Notes: generated by a model not told the origin, from the sequence alone. Shown: positions 36,730 through 48,483, counted from the stretch's first letter. The stretch: DNA of 64,000 nt from Myrica gale (GCA_963930655.1 OZ005606.1:13907501-13971500); one strand, 5' to 3'. Numbers and translations are program-made.

Positions 36730-37314
36730 GATCATACCAAATTGTGTGGAAAAACGTTGCTCTTCACACAATAACTCACCCAAACATACATCCAAGGAGG
36801 GTACAAGATCAATATTCATCAAACCAGCGCGTTCCGGTTCAAACTTAGGGTGAATGTTAATAAAAAAATTGATCTTTTTTGGTTCTCAGCATGAACCGCT
36901 TGAAGAGCCGCAAGAGCCATCGTCATAAATAATCTCACATCTCCTTCAGAATAGTAAAATAATGAAGATTGGTCACGAGACGATGCTTAATCGAACCTAA
37001 TAACCAATAAACAACTTATGCATCCCGAGTCTCCCATTGAGCTAGCTCCTTGGCATCAATGGGAAATTTAGTAGAATCATCAATATGACCCCATAATTCC
37101 TTACCTTTCAAAAGCATCATAAACTAAAACTCCCAAGTTGAGTAATTTATGCCAGAAAAATGAACAAGAATATTTTTGCCAGACAAGGATAAATCAGCAA
37201 GAAGAAGACTCACAACACCCTCAAAGTCAAGTAAAGGCCAAGCAAAAATTTTCCAATCCCAAAGACACAACAAAATAAGAGGCAGAAAAAATCCAAATGG
37301 AACGACACATCAAG

Positions 37315-39014
37315 TGTAATACTCCATAAGAAATTTGAAACGGTGCATTAGGGATAAGTGACTTATCCCCTCCACAGCACTTTCGAAAACTGAACGGAAA
37401 CATTCAGTTTCAAAACACTAAAGTTGCCGAACTCCCCTTTTCTTCAAAATTTGATTTCTTTTCAAATTTTGAACGAATTTCTCCGACATTTTCGCCCTTT
37501 TCATACCTATTGGAGATTATTTAAGTATGGGTCTTTGTTATCTTCAAAAATCATCGCCCATCGTCATGTGTTCATTTAACTAGGGGTTGGGTGATTTTTG
37601 GAGGTAGGTTTGATTTAGACTTTTGTTAAGGGTTGTATTTATTTAGATTGATTTGGGTTATGTCATTTTATAGACGACGTTGGAGAGCCATTAAGTATTA
37701 GGCTATTCTTCTACGTTTTCCTCCACTCATTGGGTGAGTTTTCTTCAAGTTTCTATCTTTGAAGGAGTTTTAGATCCAAGATTTCTTGATTTTTCAGAAT
37801 AGTTTTTGGGTCGCTGAAGGGTAATAAAAAGTGGTTTTGAGGAGATTTCGCAATTTTGGGAATAGCATATTCTTATAGAGTTAGTGAAGTTCAGGTGTGT
37901 TTGTTGCTGGAATTTTATTATTCGATTTACATGAAGATGTGTGAGGATTAAGATGAAGAGATGAAGAGATGACTGATATTTTAAATGGTTTTAGGTGCTG
38001 ATTGACTCTTCAATTCTTTGTGAAATCTTAAGCTTTGGTTAAGCGTTGAGGTAAGTTGCTTATCAATGAGATTTTATTTCTCTAAACGTTTTTGGAATCT
38101 AAGTGCACGAGATATTTAATTATTTTACGAGATGAGATTGATTTAGAAATATGCCTTTGTGTGAGATTAAATCCGTTGACGTTGGTAAATTAGATTTTAA
38201 AACGTGCACTATTTTTATATGGTTTTTATTCTTTAAATGGGAAAAATGAACAAATTTTTGATAAAGATGAAATGGTTTAGATTTCATAAATTTGTTAGAA
38301 ATATCAAACTTGAAATATTGGGTTGTTGGAATATATTTATTTTGTTAGCATACTTGAAAAATTTATCCATGTGCTGGTGATATATTATGTGATCTGTGTG
38401 GACAATATATCTTTATGGTCTGTGTGGGCAATATATCTTGTGGTCTTTGTGACCAATCTGATACCCCTCGCGGTACTTGGAGGTCTGTGTGGCCTAGAGG
38501 TTCGTGTGACCATCGGTGATTTCCCTATATTGCGTAGCCTTGGATATTTATGTTATAAACTTGAAATATTAATTCCTTACCCCCATTAACTTGCTACTTA
38601 CTGAGCTAGTTGTAGCTCACCACTTATTTCCTATATTCCAGATTTAGAGGTTGGTGGCAGAGAGTAATAGAAGATTGCGAGTTGTAGTTTCTGAGATTAG
38701 TTGCAAGATGCAGAATTATTGAATAAAGCACCCTCTAGGAGACCTTAGTAATAATGGTTTTATTTCGGAGACTTTAGTATTTTTATTACTTATTTGGAAA
38801 ACTGTTTATTGAGACTTTTGTTAAGAGTATAATTTGGGATTCATATTTCTTTATTTGTCTTTTTGGGTTCAGAGCATAGTCTTTGATTATTGAAGATGGA
38901 ATAAAGATTCTTTTGAGTTTTTTTCTTGGTTCGGAAAAATTACTTTTAATGGTGGAAAGTTGCATTTTTCAAGCGGAACTCTATCTATTTAGACTTTTAG
39001 GCCAGGGTGTTACA
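37315..39014 (+). mobile_element. Solo LTR, family Y copy 2
   Basis: It is 1700 bp, TGTAATACTCC to GGTGTTACA, flanked by TCAAG and ACAAG, a duplication with one change. It is homologous to 31477-32937 over blocks such as AAACGTGCACTATTTTTAT and the hairpin TGAGCT/AGCTCA (38602-38619). It is nested in the 5' part of the copia element. Confidence 0.88.
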
Positions 39015-42000
39015 ACAAGACTCACATAAAGTGAAGCCCACATGCAGAAACAACCCAACAACAAGAGCCCAAAAAGAGACAAGACCTGAAGATGCCAAAT
39101 AAAAACAGATCCCACTCCAAAAAAATAGCCCACGCCAAAAAAAAACTCCTTACCTGTGACCCCATAAATTTCTAACTGTCGCTACACCTCTGCCGCCAAA
39201 AAAAACTCTTCACCCGTGACTCCAGAAATTTCCGACAGCCACTACACCTCTATAGAAACCCACGACAACAACCCAGAGATGGTTGACAACCCTTCAGCCA
39301 CCATAGACAATGTCGAGAAAGGCAGAACACCAACACCCATCCACCTAGATGCACTATAACCCACCGAGAAGATGCCTAAGCCACTACCGACAACCACCGA
39401 AAAGAGAGAAGACACCAAGGAAAAGAGAGAAGATGTATGAGAAGTTGTCAACAACCCCAAAGAGAGAGTAGAACGAACCAAGAAGCTCTCTACGACAACC
39501 AGAAATGTCGAAGAACTCCCAAGATACTCTCGATAGTCACAAAACACCTCACATAAAATTCTCTAACACACAAGAGACCACAAACAAAAGCCCGAGGGCT
39601 TTGCAAGGAGATTTAGACCAACGAAGAAACGAAAGTCAGAATAGGGGCTCTGACAAAGATTTAGCTTTCACTATATAGACAAATATTTACATAGGTTTCC
39701 AGCAATACATTAAACCTACCTATGCTATACAAGGAAACAATCTATAGCCCATATACAACCTATTACCTGTTACCATATTTACAACTAGAACATATACAGA
39801 AACAATCATTGCGCCGAATCATATCTCATGTAACTATAGCCACTGAATCATATCTCATTGACAAATTAGACAATTTAAACACATGCATTACCATAAAAAT
39901 AGTGATCTTAATTCAAAGATTCAAAATTAAAGGAAAGAAATACTATAAGCAATTAATCAAATTATAAATACTAAACAAGGCACAAATTTAGAAAATAAAG
40001 TAAATACTAAGGAAGAGAACACAATTACTAAATATATTAAAAGAAAACCATAAATACAAGAGTCTTAAAAGCAGCTCAAAAGGTTAGGGGTGTCACAGAA
40101 ATGTTGTGATGAAAGGCTCTTGATGTTAGCCGAATGTCATGGAAAGGAATTGTGGATGAAATGTCATAACAATGCCCTAGAAAATAAAGCCAAAATGGCT
40201 TGAAATGAAGTTGTGAGGTGAAATTATCATGCATGTGTTGTTTGAATGATTTTGAAGAAAGTTGTGATGTTGCATGTGATTTTTATTACTGAACTATGTT
40301 CTAATGCATGTTGTGACCATATTCTTTCAGCTATGATGTTTTAAATCATTAGATCTAAAGATTATTAGCACATAAATATCACATGCAAGGGAAAATTTTG
40401 ATTTTTAGGAGAAAAACACTTGTTGTCCAAAATGACTCAGAGAATCCTTTAATATAAGGTTACAGTAGGTCCCAACAAAAATTTTAGCTCAAACAGAGCT
40501 CGGGAAATGTCGAAAATGCCCCTAGAGGTCTCTAAGGGCAGTTTCAATATTTCACTTAAAGCATTAGGGTAAAAATGTCTAAACGGAGAAAATAAATTTA
40601 TGGCTGTATAGAGCATGAAAAATGGATGGGGAAGCCCAAATTTGTGTCCGCACCAAATAGAATTAGGGGCTCAAATTCCAAAGCCTGTTTACGGCCAAAA
40701 TGGATTGTAGGCTCATTAACCCTAAACAAGCTCATAAAGCTTTGAAACCATAGGGATAGCCCAATTAGGTCTAAGGAGCCTCAAGAAGCCTTCATTTGGA
40801 TATTTAAAGCAAATTTAATATTTAGTAATGAATTACATGCTTAATTCTTTATTAAGTTTTATTAAAAGGAAAAGTTTATTAATTCTTATTCGAAGGAAAA
40901 AGATTATTTATTAACTTATAACCATAATATAAAGAATTAATCAAGAATTATAAGTCAGTTTATGAACTTAGATTTTAAACTTGAATTTATTCATGCATTG
41001 GAATTTTTAGGTATTTTATTTATTAATGCTCTTAAGTTATGTCATCATGTGATTGGATGTTTTTAGACACGCATAACGATCGTGCATTAATTGCATTCAC
41101 GACATGTTAGAGAAAATGAATGTGAGGAACCCTTAAGCCTGTAAGATGACTCCAGAAGAAAGGGTTACGGTACGGAATACATGAAAGTGCAACCCTCCAC
41201 TATAGGGAGTGGGTGGGCTCCTTTTGGAGCGCTTCAGAGTCATACAGAGTCCTGGTGCAGGTGGCACGGGACATGTCCCACGAGAAGAGGAGGGATGCAC
41301 AACCTGACTCTGAGGTGAACAGAGCGGACACATCGAATACCTCAGGAAATCCCAATGATGAGAGAGTGCATTTCAAATTCATTTGATGCATTCATTGTAC
41401 TGCATCTTTGCAATAAATGATATGGATCTTTGCACCTTTGTTATTTATCTTGAATCATGATTTTATTTGATTGAGCATGTCCCCTTCCCTTACCTTATTG
41501 AGTCAGTAGGACTCACCCCTTTTATTCTGTTTGCGTTTGCCCTTTTTAATTATTGAGCTAGATGATGTGCTACTACAAACCTTGGATAAAGAGTACGGGT
41601 TAGAGTTTGTTTGTTCCCCTGTAGTTAGTTCTTTTGCTTTCTTTTGATGACAATGTTTCAACAGTTTTTGATCCTTGAAACATGAATTCATAGGCTATGT
41701 GAGTTATAGGAAGCTCACACATTTGTATACGTAGGCTTGATCTTTTGTAGACCTCTCGAAGGATCTTTTTCTATCAAAGAGTGTTCTTTATATGGAAAAA
41801 TGTGTATTTATCTATGTTGTTTAGTTCTACAAGTTTATTTATTTCATTTAATCCTGCATTAATCATTTAGAATATCAATCAGTTTTCAACCTTATTCGTT
41901 ACTAAGATTTCTTAAATAAGTGCAATTATCACGATGCAATATTTTGTGCAATTTTACCTTTTTTGTTCAAGTTTCTTAATTGGTTAACGACTTCCATATT

Positions 42001-42173
42001 TTTAACGATATTCTTTTTTATAAATACCCATTTTAATTCGTAACTCTTCTGCTAAGTAAATTCGAGGACATTTAAGTGATCCTAGGAGTTTCTATCGTGT
42101 TGTAATCCCCGCTTGTGTGCATGCGATGACTATATATGAGCCTAGAGGGTAAGCACTAGCACGGGGCGTGACA

Positions 42174-43730
42174 ATGAGTAAAGGCACACAGACTTGTCAA
42201 AGTAGTTGTGCATGTAAGAAATTATTATGAGTTCTATTTTATTGTTTTAAGTTACACGACCGACTAACTTTGCTAATTTTATTTTATGTAGTGACCTCTG
42301 CTTCTAAGCGCGGGTGAGGTAGGACATGCATGGTCGGTTTGGAGAAGAGTCTTGGGTTTGTGTTCGGGAAATTATCAGTGCATATCCCGGAGAGAGAGTG
42401 TGGAGGACAGTATGCCGCTGCTACCACTCTATCCAATATGATTCGAATGTTGGTGTATTCACTGATTCCACCTGCCATTAACAAGTGGGTTGATGTTTCA
42501 GCAGAAGCGAAGGAGTACATTATGGATCGGATGTTGGTAGGATGAAACTCATAAACATAGTATTCATGGTTAAGCATTTCGTTTATCATTGTAATATTCT
42601 ATGTTTTTGTACTTATGCAGGACCACTTATACCTTGATTACACTCATTGGGAGGGCGTGAGGATGGTGGTGGAGACTGTGATGATGACACGTCTAACGCA
42701 CTGCAACGGGATGCATGTGTATTTCAAGACATTTCCAAGTAAAGAGGCAGAGTTGCTGAAGCCCCACTCTAATACCACGGAAGAACAGTGGATAGAGTTA
42801 TGCGATCTATTCACCAGCGAAGCATTTTTGATACGTGAATTACAAAAACCTATTTCTTAAATATAAAATTCTTTCTAAAGATAATTACTTCAAATATCAT
42901 AGAAAATAAGCGAGCAAAATAAGATAAATAGATCAAAGTTGACTGTGAACCATGCTGCTAGTTCTTGCTCATTCCCGCGCACACGAGCTTGCATGGTAAG
43001 TTAATTATTAAATTATAATTTTTATTAATATAATCCATCTTCTTTGAAATTGTTTGTCACTAACCTTCTGCTATTTCTAGGTAGGAAAATATGGACAGTG
43101 GCGAAATCAATCCAGCAGAGCTGTATAAGAAGAATTATACAAACAAATATGTTGTTTGGACCTTGGAAGGAGCGAGCGAAATTTATGTAAGTGTATTGCG
43201 CTTTCATTTTAATCTAGTTGGAAGATGTCTATATTACAGTTTATCTACTTTAACATTTCCGATAATTATTAAATTCTTGCAGGAATGGATGGATGCCTTC
43301 GAGCACTAGTGTGAATCAGAATGGAAGACTTACACCGAAATTGAAGTATATTCTGAGATATTTGACAAGAAATCGGGATATGTTAGCAGATTAGGACGCG
43401 CAATAAAACATGCGCCTTCATCAACTTTAACAACACAGTTTTCTGATCTACAAACCCAGCTACCGAAGGCAACGGATGAGATAGAAGTGATGAGAGATGC
43501 TAGAGTAAAAGACCTTCAAGATTTTTGAGATGGAGGCCGCGCTAAGAGACCACCGTGAGGATCAACGGGTGGAGCATGAACGCATTCAGTTGGAACATGA
43601 GGAGTGGATGTGGAAGGAGTAAGAGCGCTTGAGGGTAGAAATATCAAAGGAGTTGGAGCAGCGCATAGTCACTATAATGGAGAAGAAAATAAACAACATG
43701 TCAAAGTGACTATTGGGCCAGTTTGGGGGC
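42174..43730 (+). pseudogene. CACTA2 accessory gene (Ptta/En/Spm family), decayed
   Basis: Exon pieces match the CACTA1 gene at 15457-17100 one for one: end of exon 1 (SSCAC near 42205); KLSVHIPERECGG to AKEYIMDRML (about 42290-42537); DHLYLDYTHWEG to WIELCDLFTS (42621-42830); a lysine/serine piece with SKLTVNHAASS (about 42900-42995); DSGEINPAELYKKNYTNKY (about 43085-43188); and KTYTEIEVYSEIFDKKSGYVSRLG with a coiled coil (43284-43710). Intron positions agree. Stops (TAG at 43308 and others) and frame changes make it inactive. The first exon is split by X(+). Confidence 0.75.
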
Positions 43731-43939
43731 CAACACAAGTAGATGTGATATGTTGTATTTTTGCTTTGTGATTGCTACATTATCTACTAGTATGATGTTA
43801 TTTTCTGTTTAATTACGGATAATTACGTATTATTATTTATGTTTATGAATGTGAGTTTTGTATTGTAATAATACGTGTTATATAAGATTTTCGATTATTA
43901 TCACTAAAAAAACAAATTCTGTTAATATCGTTTCATCAA

Positions 43940-44660
43940 CAATTATAGCGATTGAACGGCAATGGTAAAACATGACCAATCGCCAATACCACCATCCGAT
44001 CGGGAATAACGAAACTTCTAAAATCATGTTCGATCGGTATTCTAACTGATCGATCATCCAATGCAAGCGATCAAATAGTTAGTAAGAAAAGCGCTCGATA
44101 GCGAAAATAACTAACCGATCGGTAATAAATACAACGTTCGATCATCCAACTCAATTGATCAATCGTTTAGGCAAACACGTTCGGTCGTAGAAGCTTCCAC
44201 GATCGATAGGAATCGTTGGAGCGTTCAATCGCATAAATGCATTGATCGATCATCAAAATTGTATCCATCGATTGTGACTGTATATCATTTGATCATCCTC
44301 AAATTATAGATCGATCATTAATATTCCCGATCGATCCTGATATATCAACGTCCGATCGATTGTGGATCCTACTGATCGATCTCCAGTTTTTCGTCCGATC
44401 ATGACCGTTCACGATCGATCGCCTTTTTCTGCAATCCGATCGAGCAAGACTTTTAGTGACCGAAAGTTCCGTCACAATAATGTATTTGTGACTGAAATAT
44501 TTTCGTCACTAAAAACTTTTCGTGAGGAAACCCAAATTAAGTCACGAAAAACATTCAGTAACACTCTTTTGCTAACAAAGCTCGTGACGAAAATATTTTG
44601 TCATTAAAAACTGTAGTGACGAAATATTTACTTTTAGTGATAAAAAAAATTGTCACTAAA
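43940..44660. repeat. CACTA2 subterminal array of CGATCGATC motifs
   Basis: More than twenty variants of CCGATCGG, CGATCGATC and TTCGATCAT occur in both orientations, followed by GTCACTAAA/GTGACGAAA repeats up to the element end at 44679. It serves the same structural role as the TCCGGAC array of CACTA1 but with a different motif. Confidence 0.75.
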
Positions 44661-44762
44661 GGTAACATTTTGTGTATTGAAAACTTGACAAGGAAAAATA
44701 AATTTTGAAATATTTAACATATAAATAACACAATTGAGAAAAATAATTTTTTTTAGAAAACA

Positions 44763-44934
44763 ATATGTTTGGATGAGCATAATGTTTTTTAAACAAATTC
44801 ATAACTACTTTTTCACCAACTCCAATACCTTTTTACAAACTTTAACATATTTTTCACCTATCCCAAGAAAATCTACACTACCTATAACAACAACGAAATT
44901 TATCAAGAAATTTTTTTGCCCATCCAAACACAGG
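44763..44934. mobile_element. Possible MITE with TGTTTGGATG arms
   Basis: TGTTTGGATGAGCA near 44766 and its inverse TGCCCATCCAAACA near 44918 form inverted repeats enclosing AT-rich non-coding DNA. No duplication was found, so superfamily and borders are uncertain. Confidence 0.45.
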
Positions 44935-45007
44935 CCAAAATTTTAAGAAAAATTTTGCCCTATCAGAGGAGGAGATCTCGGTTTTGGTGCTCGAAGGGTG
45001 GTGGGCG

Positions 45008-46441
45008 TAGGGCTGTCCAAGAAACCGGCCAAACCGCCTGGACTGGACTGAAACCGGTGACAAATAATTTACCAGAATGGCCGGTCTGGTGAAATCGGTA
45101 TACTACAGTCCGGTCTTAGTCCCAACATTAAAAAATCGGTACCAGACTAGAGTGTACTGCTCCAGACCGGTCCGAATCGGTCATTAAAAAAACCAAATGT
45201 ATCGAAAAAATCCTTAACTTTTCATGCCCAGCCCCCCTCCCCCTCCCTCTCGCACTATCGCACAGGCCACAGCTCAGCCCCTTCCCTCACGCATGTCACA
45301 CAGCCCCCCTCCCTCACGCACATGCACAACCCCTTCCCCTCGTGCCTTCAACCCCCAGTCGCGGCCCATTTCCCTCCGGCCCCAGCCGGTCCCTCATGCA
45401 CGTCACACAACCCCCTTCCCCGCTCCCTCACGTACAGGCATAACCCCCTCCCCTCTTGCCTCCAAGCCCCAGTCGCACCCCATCCCCCTCCGGGAGTCAA
45501 TAGAAGAAGTTGAAGCCTATGAGACATTAGAATCAGGTAATCTTATTGTAAAATGTCTCCATGTTGGTTAGTTTTTTAAATTTTGTTAGTTCTAGTTATT
45601 TTTTAAGATTTAAACATGTTTTTGTCCTAAATTATTAGGAATAATTTTTAACTCACGAGTGGCTCGGATTGAGATCAATGAGGACTAATTAGATTGAATT
45701 CATGGTAATGTTTTGTTTCTTTTTTAAATTAATGCTCATTATTGTTTCATAGTTTATTATCTCACATGTATATATATATTTTACAGCTTGATGGGGGATG
45801 GCCAATTGATGATGAATACAATTTATTAACTTTATTTTATTTTTTTACTATTTTGTTGGCATATATTAAATATAATTATACTTTTATTTTGTTTATTTGT
45901 TTATTTTGTTGTTTGTTATGGCTTGTAATAGAGTTGTGTAATTACTAATTAGTTCCATTAGCATTTTTATTTGATACTTTTATTTTAGACTTTCTTTATT
46001 TTGGAATTTCTATTTGGTTTGTTGATTTAGAATTCTTTAAATGTATTCTTTAAGTCTTAAATGTATAATTTATTATTCTTAAAAAACTATGATTTAGAAT
46101 TCTTTAATTAGTAGCGTAGTAACTAGTATAGTAATATTATTTAAATGTATGATTTAGAATTCTATTTAGTTTGTTGTAGAAGAAAGGTTGCAATTGTTGT
46201 AAAAAAGATCATAGCCCAATACTTGATGTAAAAAAATACCAAAAAACTGATGTAAAGAAGACCATAAAATGGTCCGCCTAAATCCAGTTTGTCTTAAGGC
46301 CCAAATTGGCCAAACCGGACTGGCCCTTGACCGGTCCAATTTCATTAACACGGCATGTTCAGTCTGGTCTAGTTGATTGGCACTCAGCATATCCGGTCAG
46401 CCCAGCCCAGACTAGACCGGACCTACCTTTGGACACCCCTG
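45008..46441. mobile_element. Non-autonomous hAT element, 8-bp duplication GGTGGGCG
   Basis: The left end is TAGGGCTGTCC and the right end, inverted, CAGGGGTGTCC. The perfect 8-bp duplication GGTGGGCG lies at 45000-45007 and 46442-46449. Subterminal regions are rich in ACCGGTC/GACCGGT motifs. The interior has a C-rich tract (45224-45500) and AT-rich DNA but no transposase domain. Both the 8-bp duplication and the TIR are typical of hAT. Confidence 0.92.
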
Positions 46442-46611
46442 GGTGGGCGTCCTCAAGCCAGCGTGGGAATCCTCGTTGTGGTGAGAGGAGATATCCCTTG
46501 CCTGTGCAAGAGGGGAACCACCCTCGGTTGTGAGATGGGGGAATGAGACCACTCAACATAAACAAATACAAATTTATGACTGAATTCATAGTCTTCATAT
46601 TAACATTAATA

Positions 46612-47899
46612 TGTTAGATGCATGCCCTTAAAACCAATCATTTTGCATAATTATGAGATAATTATTATTATTGATTAATCACATGTATATTATTTTTGGG
46701 TACATGCAATGACATAAGATGTCATATTTATAATGACATAAGATGTCATATAGTTGAGCAACATTGTAGAAAAGTCACGCCAATGATTAATGAATCGGAG
46801 GCGGGGAGTATGGCTTTTTGGATCCTTGTTGACTCACTTTGTTCTAGACCAAGATACATGATTATGTACAAAATAGGTCTACACTCGTTGTGCTTCTACA
46901 AGATAGAATGATGGGCTCTGTCATTGAGGTGGTGACCTTAAGCAGATGAGTGAGTGCAATGTAAGAGTACATGCACTGAACCGGATCGAATATGAATACC
47001 TTTTGGAAATGATCACAGATGTAGAGAATGGTATTCAACACAATTAGCTTATGTTGTCCTTAGACCTGAGAGAATTGTGCAGGTTTGCTTGTTGTGTGCT
47101 TGTGCTTTGACTGAGTCATTTGGTGATGATCTTTGTAGATCAAATATTCTAGATAAGGTTGGGCCTTGTGCATAATAAGTGAATTTTTATAATTGATCAA
47201 TATGGAATCCACCAGTCCTTGATGAGGCATTATATTCATTATGTCTGTATTGTTGGACTCCTGTAAAAACGCTGCAGCGTGATTTTGTGAAAAGTGTTTT
47301 CACGAGTTTTACTTATATAATATATTAAGTAAATATTTGCGAAAAAGTTTTTCGAAAAGTTTTGGAAGTCCAACTAGGCACAAACTAAGAATTAAGAATT
47401 ATATGAGCTAGGGACTTAATCGGTGATATTATTCCGGTTCTATTAGCTCATGTGAAATATAGTATGGTGGAAGGATAAATAAGCATATAATTGTTAGCAA
47501 AAGAGATTTCACAAAAACAGTCTCATTATCTCGAGGGTCAATTGTGATATGTTAATGGACATGATCATAATTTGTAGAAGCTCATAAATTCGGAATACAG
47601 AATATAAGGGGGTTAATGAAAAAGAGTTTTCATGATGATCCTACGGCCGAGATTTGAGATCCCTAAAGATCCCAAGCTATAACACAATTGAGTTCTGAGC
47701 CAGCCATTATAAATAGCTCAAAATCAGTCAAGAAGTGAGAGAATTTTTTCATTCGAACGAAATTCACGAAATAGAGTTTCTCTCTCTAGATTATCTCTCT
47801 CTCAAACCTATGTGCGTGAATCTGAAGGAGACATAACGCTTGGGCTGCTCTGATTTTAATGATCCTGTCTTCGGCTACGCCGATCCCGCAATTCCAACA
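46612..47899 (+). mobile_element. Copia-like LTR, family A copy 2
   Basis: It is 1288 bp, TGTTAGATGC to AATTCCAACA. It aligns with 27520-30276 once the nested LTR there is removed. TATA-like CATTATAAATAGCTC is near 47705. The flanks (TAATA and GGAGA) do not match, so one side may have been deleted or it was part of a full element. Confidence 0.85.
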
Positions 47900-48244
47900 G
47901 GAGATCCCAAACCCCAAGCTACAGGGACCACGTAATATGTATATATAAAATACAGACGCCTCTTGTTGAGAAGATCAGACCAAAAAGCCAACTCATATTG
48001 AGACATGCTAATCGCCATTCCAGAGTGTTATAGTTATCCCTTATGCATCGTTAACTGAATGGGCATGCTTCAGTCAAAAGAGACGGTGCAAATCTAAAAC
48101 CACATACAAACTCCTAGGGAAAAGAACGCCAAAAAAGGGGAGCAAAAATTGATGCAGGCCACCCAAAAAACCAAAAACTATCGGAGAAGGAGAAGGAGAT
48201 GCATGCTGCATAGTTGGTTGGGAAAATAATATAAAAGACAATTA
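47900..48244. other. Unassigned purine-rich stretch
   Basis: No coding, LTR terminus or inverted repeat was recognised between the family A LTR and the MITE. Confidence 0.4.
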
Positions 48245-48483
48245 GGCTCCGTTTGTTTTGTCGTATTTTATTTTCTATAAATAGTTTTCATACTTTCACT
48301 TTTTACTTTATTAATCATATAAAATTACCAAAAAAATATAACATGCGTAAAACATTCAAAAATATTTTCAAAAAATATATTTGATGTAACAACCAAACAT
48401 CAAAATGTGGATTACTTTACTTAAATATAATGCATTTGAAATTACTTTATAAAAAAAATACTTAGGTTAAAACAAACAGAACC
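48245..48483. mobile_element. Tourist-like MITE, 239 bp, duplication TTA
   Basis: The terminal inverted repeats are GGCTCCGTTTGTTTT and GGTTCTGTTTGTTTT (right end inverted). TTA flanks at 48242-48244 and 48484-48486. The interior is AT-rich and non-coding. Confidence 0.85.

Larger units (their letters stand above)
35200..37300 (-). pseudogene. Copia gag, split by a solo LTR
   Basis: The N-terminal portion (about 37240-36735) shows FSGINYSTWEF, KELWGHIDDS, AKELAQWETRDA and WLLGSIKHRLVTNLH, the UBN2-type gag of plant copia elements. It has stops and a deletion before VHAENQ-like text near 36890. The C-terminal portion (35427-35270) includes the zinc knuckle CFSCKEFGYMARNC (C-x2-C-x4-H replaced by C-x2-C-x4-Y/M) near 35350-35310. 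The solo LTR 35428-36729 separates them. Removing it together with one GATCA leaves the two parts in the same frame. Confidence 0.75.
33698..39870 (-). mobile_element. Ty1/copia element, 3'-truncated, twice interrupted
   Basis: In - strand order there is an LTR/leader-like region (about 39870-39015, TATATAGTG near 39675), gag, integrase C-terminus, and reverse transcriptase ending at 33698. Protease and the integrase core are missing between about 35150 and 35060. The 3' part of RT, RNase H and the 3' LTR are gone. Two solo LTRs (35428-36729 and 37315-39014) are nested in it. A possible primer-binding site, TTTGTCAGAGCCC near 39652, is only a weak match. The 5' border is approximate. Confidence 0.75.
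30863..40097 (-). mobile_element. Solo LTR X(-), same family as its host, inverted, duplication GAAAT
   Basis: On the + strand it runs from TGTCACTCCC at 30863 to GGGTGTCACA at 40097, with GAAAT on each side (30858-30862 and 40098-40102). Own sequence is 30863-31476, 32943-33697 and about 39870-40097. The middle third of the LTR is missing and is replaced by a copia element truncated at 33698, so a deletion joined the two at GGGCCCAAG. It is also interrupted by solo LTR Y1. Confidence 0.85.
26913..42173 (+). mobile_element. Solo LTR X(+), gypsy-type, hugely interrupted, duplication ATGAG
   Basis: The left terminus TGTCATGCCCC is at 26913 and the right terminus GGGGCGTGACA ends at 42173. ATGAG flanks both (26908-26912 and 42174-42178). 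Own sequence is 26913-27519, 30282-30862 and 40103-42173, about 3.26 kb. It is broken by solo LTR A (ATTAC) and by X(-), a member of its own family in reverse (GAAAT). Homology between the X copies supports the assembly: start regions 26913-27100 and 40097-39870 match, as do end regions 40800-42173 and 33697-30863. The hairpin is at 41499-41515. Confidence 0.88.
21290..44679 (+). mobile_element. CACTA2, an older CACTA element expanded by nested insertions
   Basis: Its own sequence is in three blocks: about 21290-22869, about 26590-26912, and 42179-44679. The first two carry a TNP2-type transposase gene. The third carries the Ptta/En/Spm accessory gene, with one exon split exactly by the X(+) LTR and its ATGAG duplication. 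The right end reads, on the - strand, CAATACACAAAATG, a decayed CACTACAC terminus, preceded by GTCACTAAA repeats and by a subterminal zone of CGATCGATC motifs (43940-44460). The left terminus has been lost at the junction with LTR copy A. Confidence 0.8.

Noticed and set aside
39242-39547. 101-residue - strand frame as a protein
   Set aside because: It overlaps the leader of the copia element, is Ser/Val/Leu-rich and shows no family motif.
30863-42173. The inverted X copies as the two LTRs of one element
   Set aside because: LTRs of one element are direct repeats; here each copy has its own duplication (GAAAT and ATGAG).
45224-45571. Proline-rich 115-residue frame as a host gene
   Set aside because: It is inside a bounded hAT element and low in complexity, with no conserved domain; kept only as a possible captured fragment.
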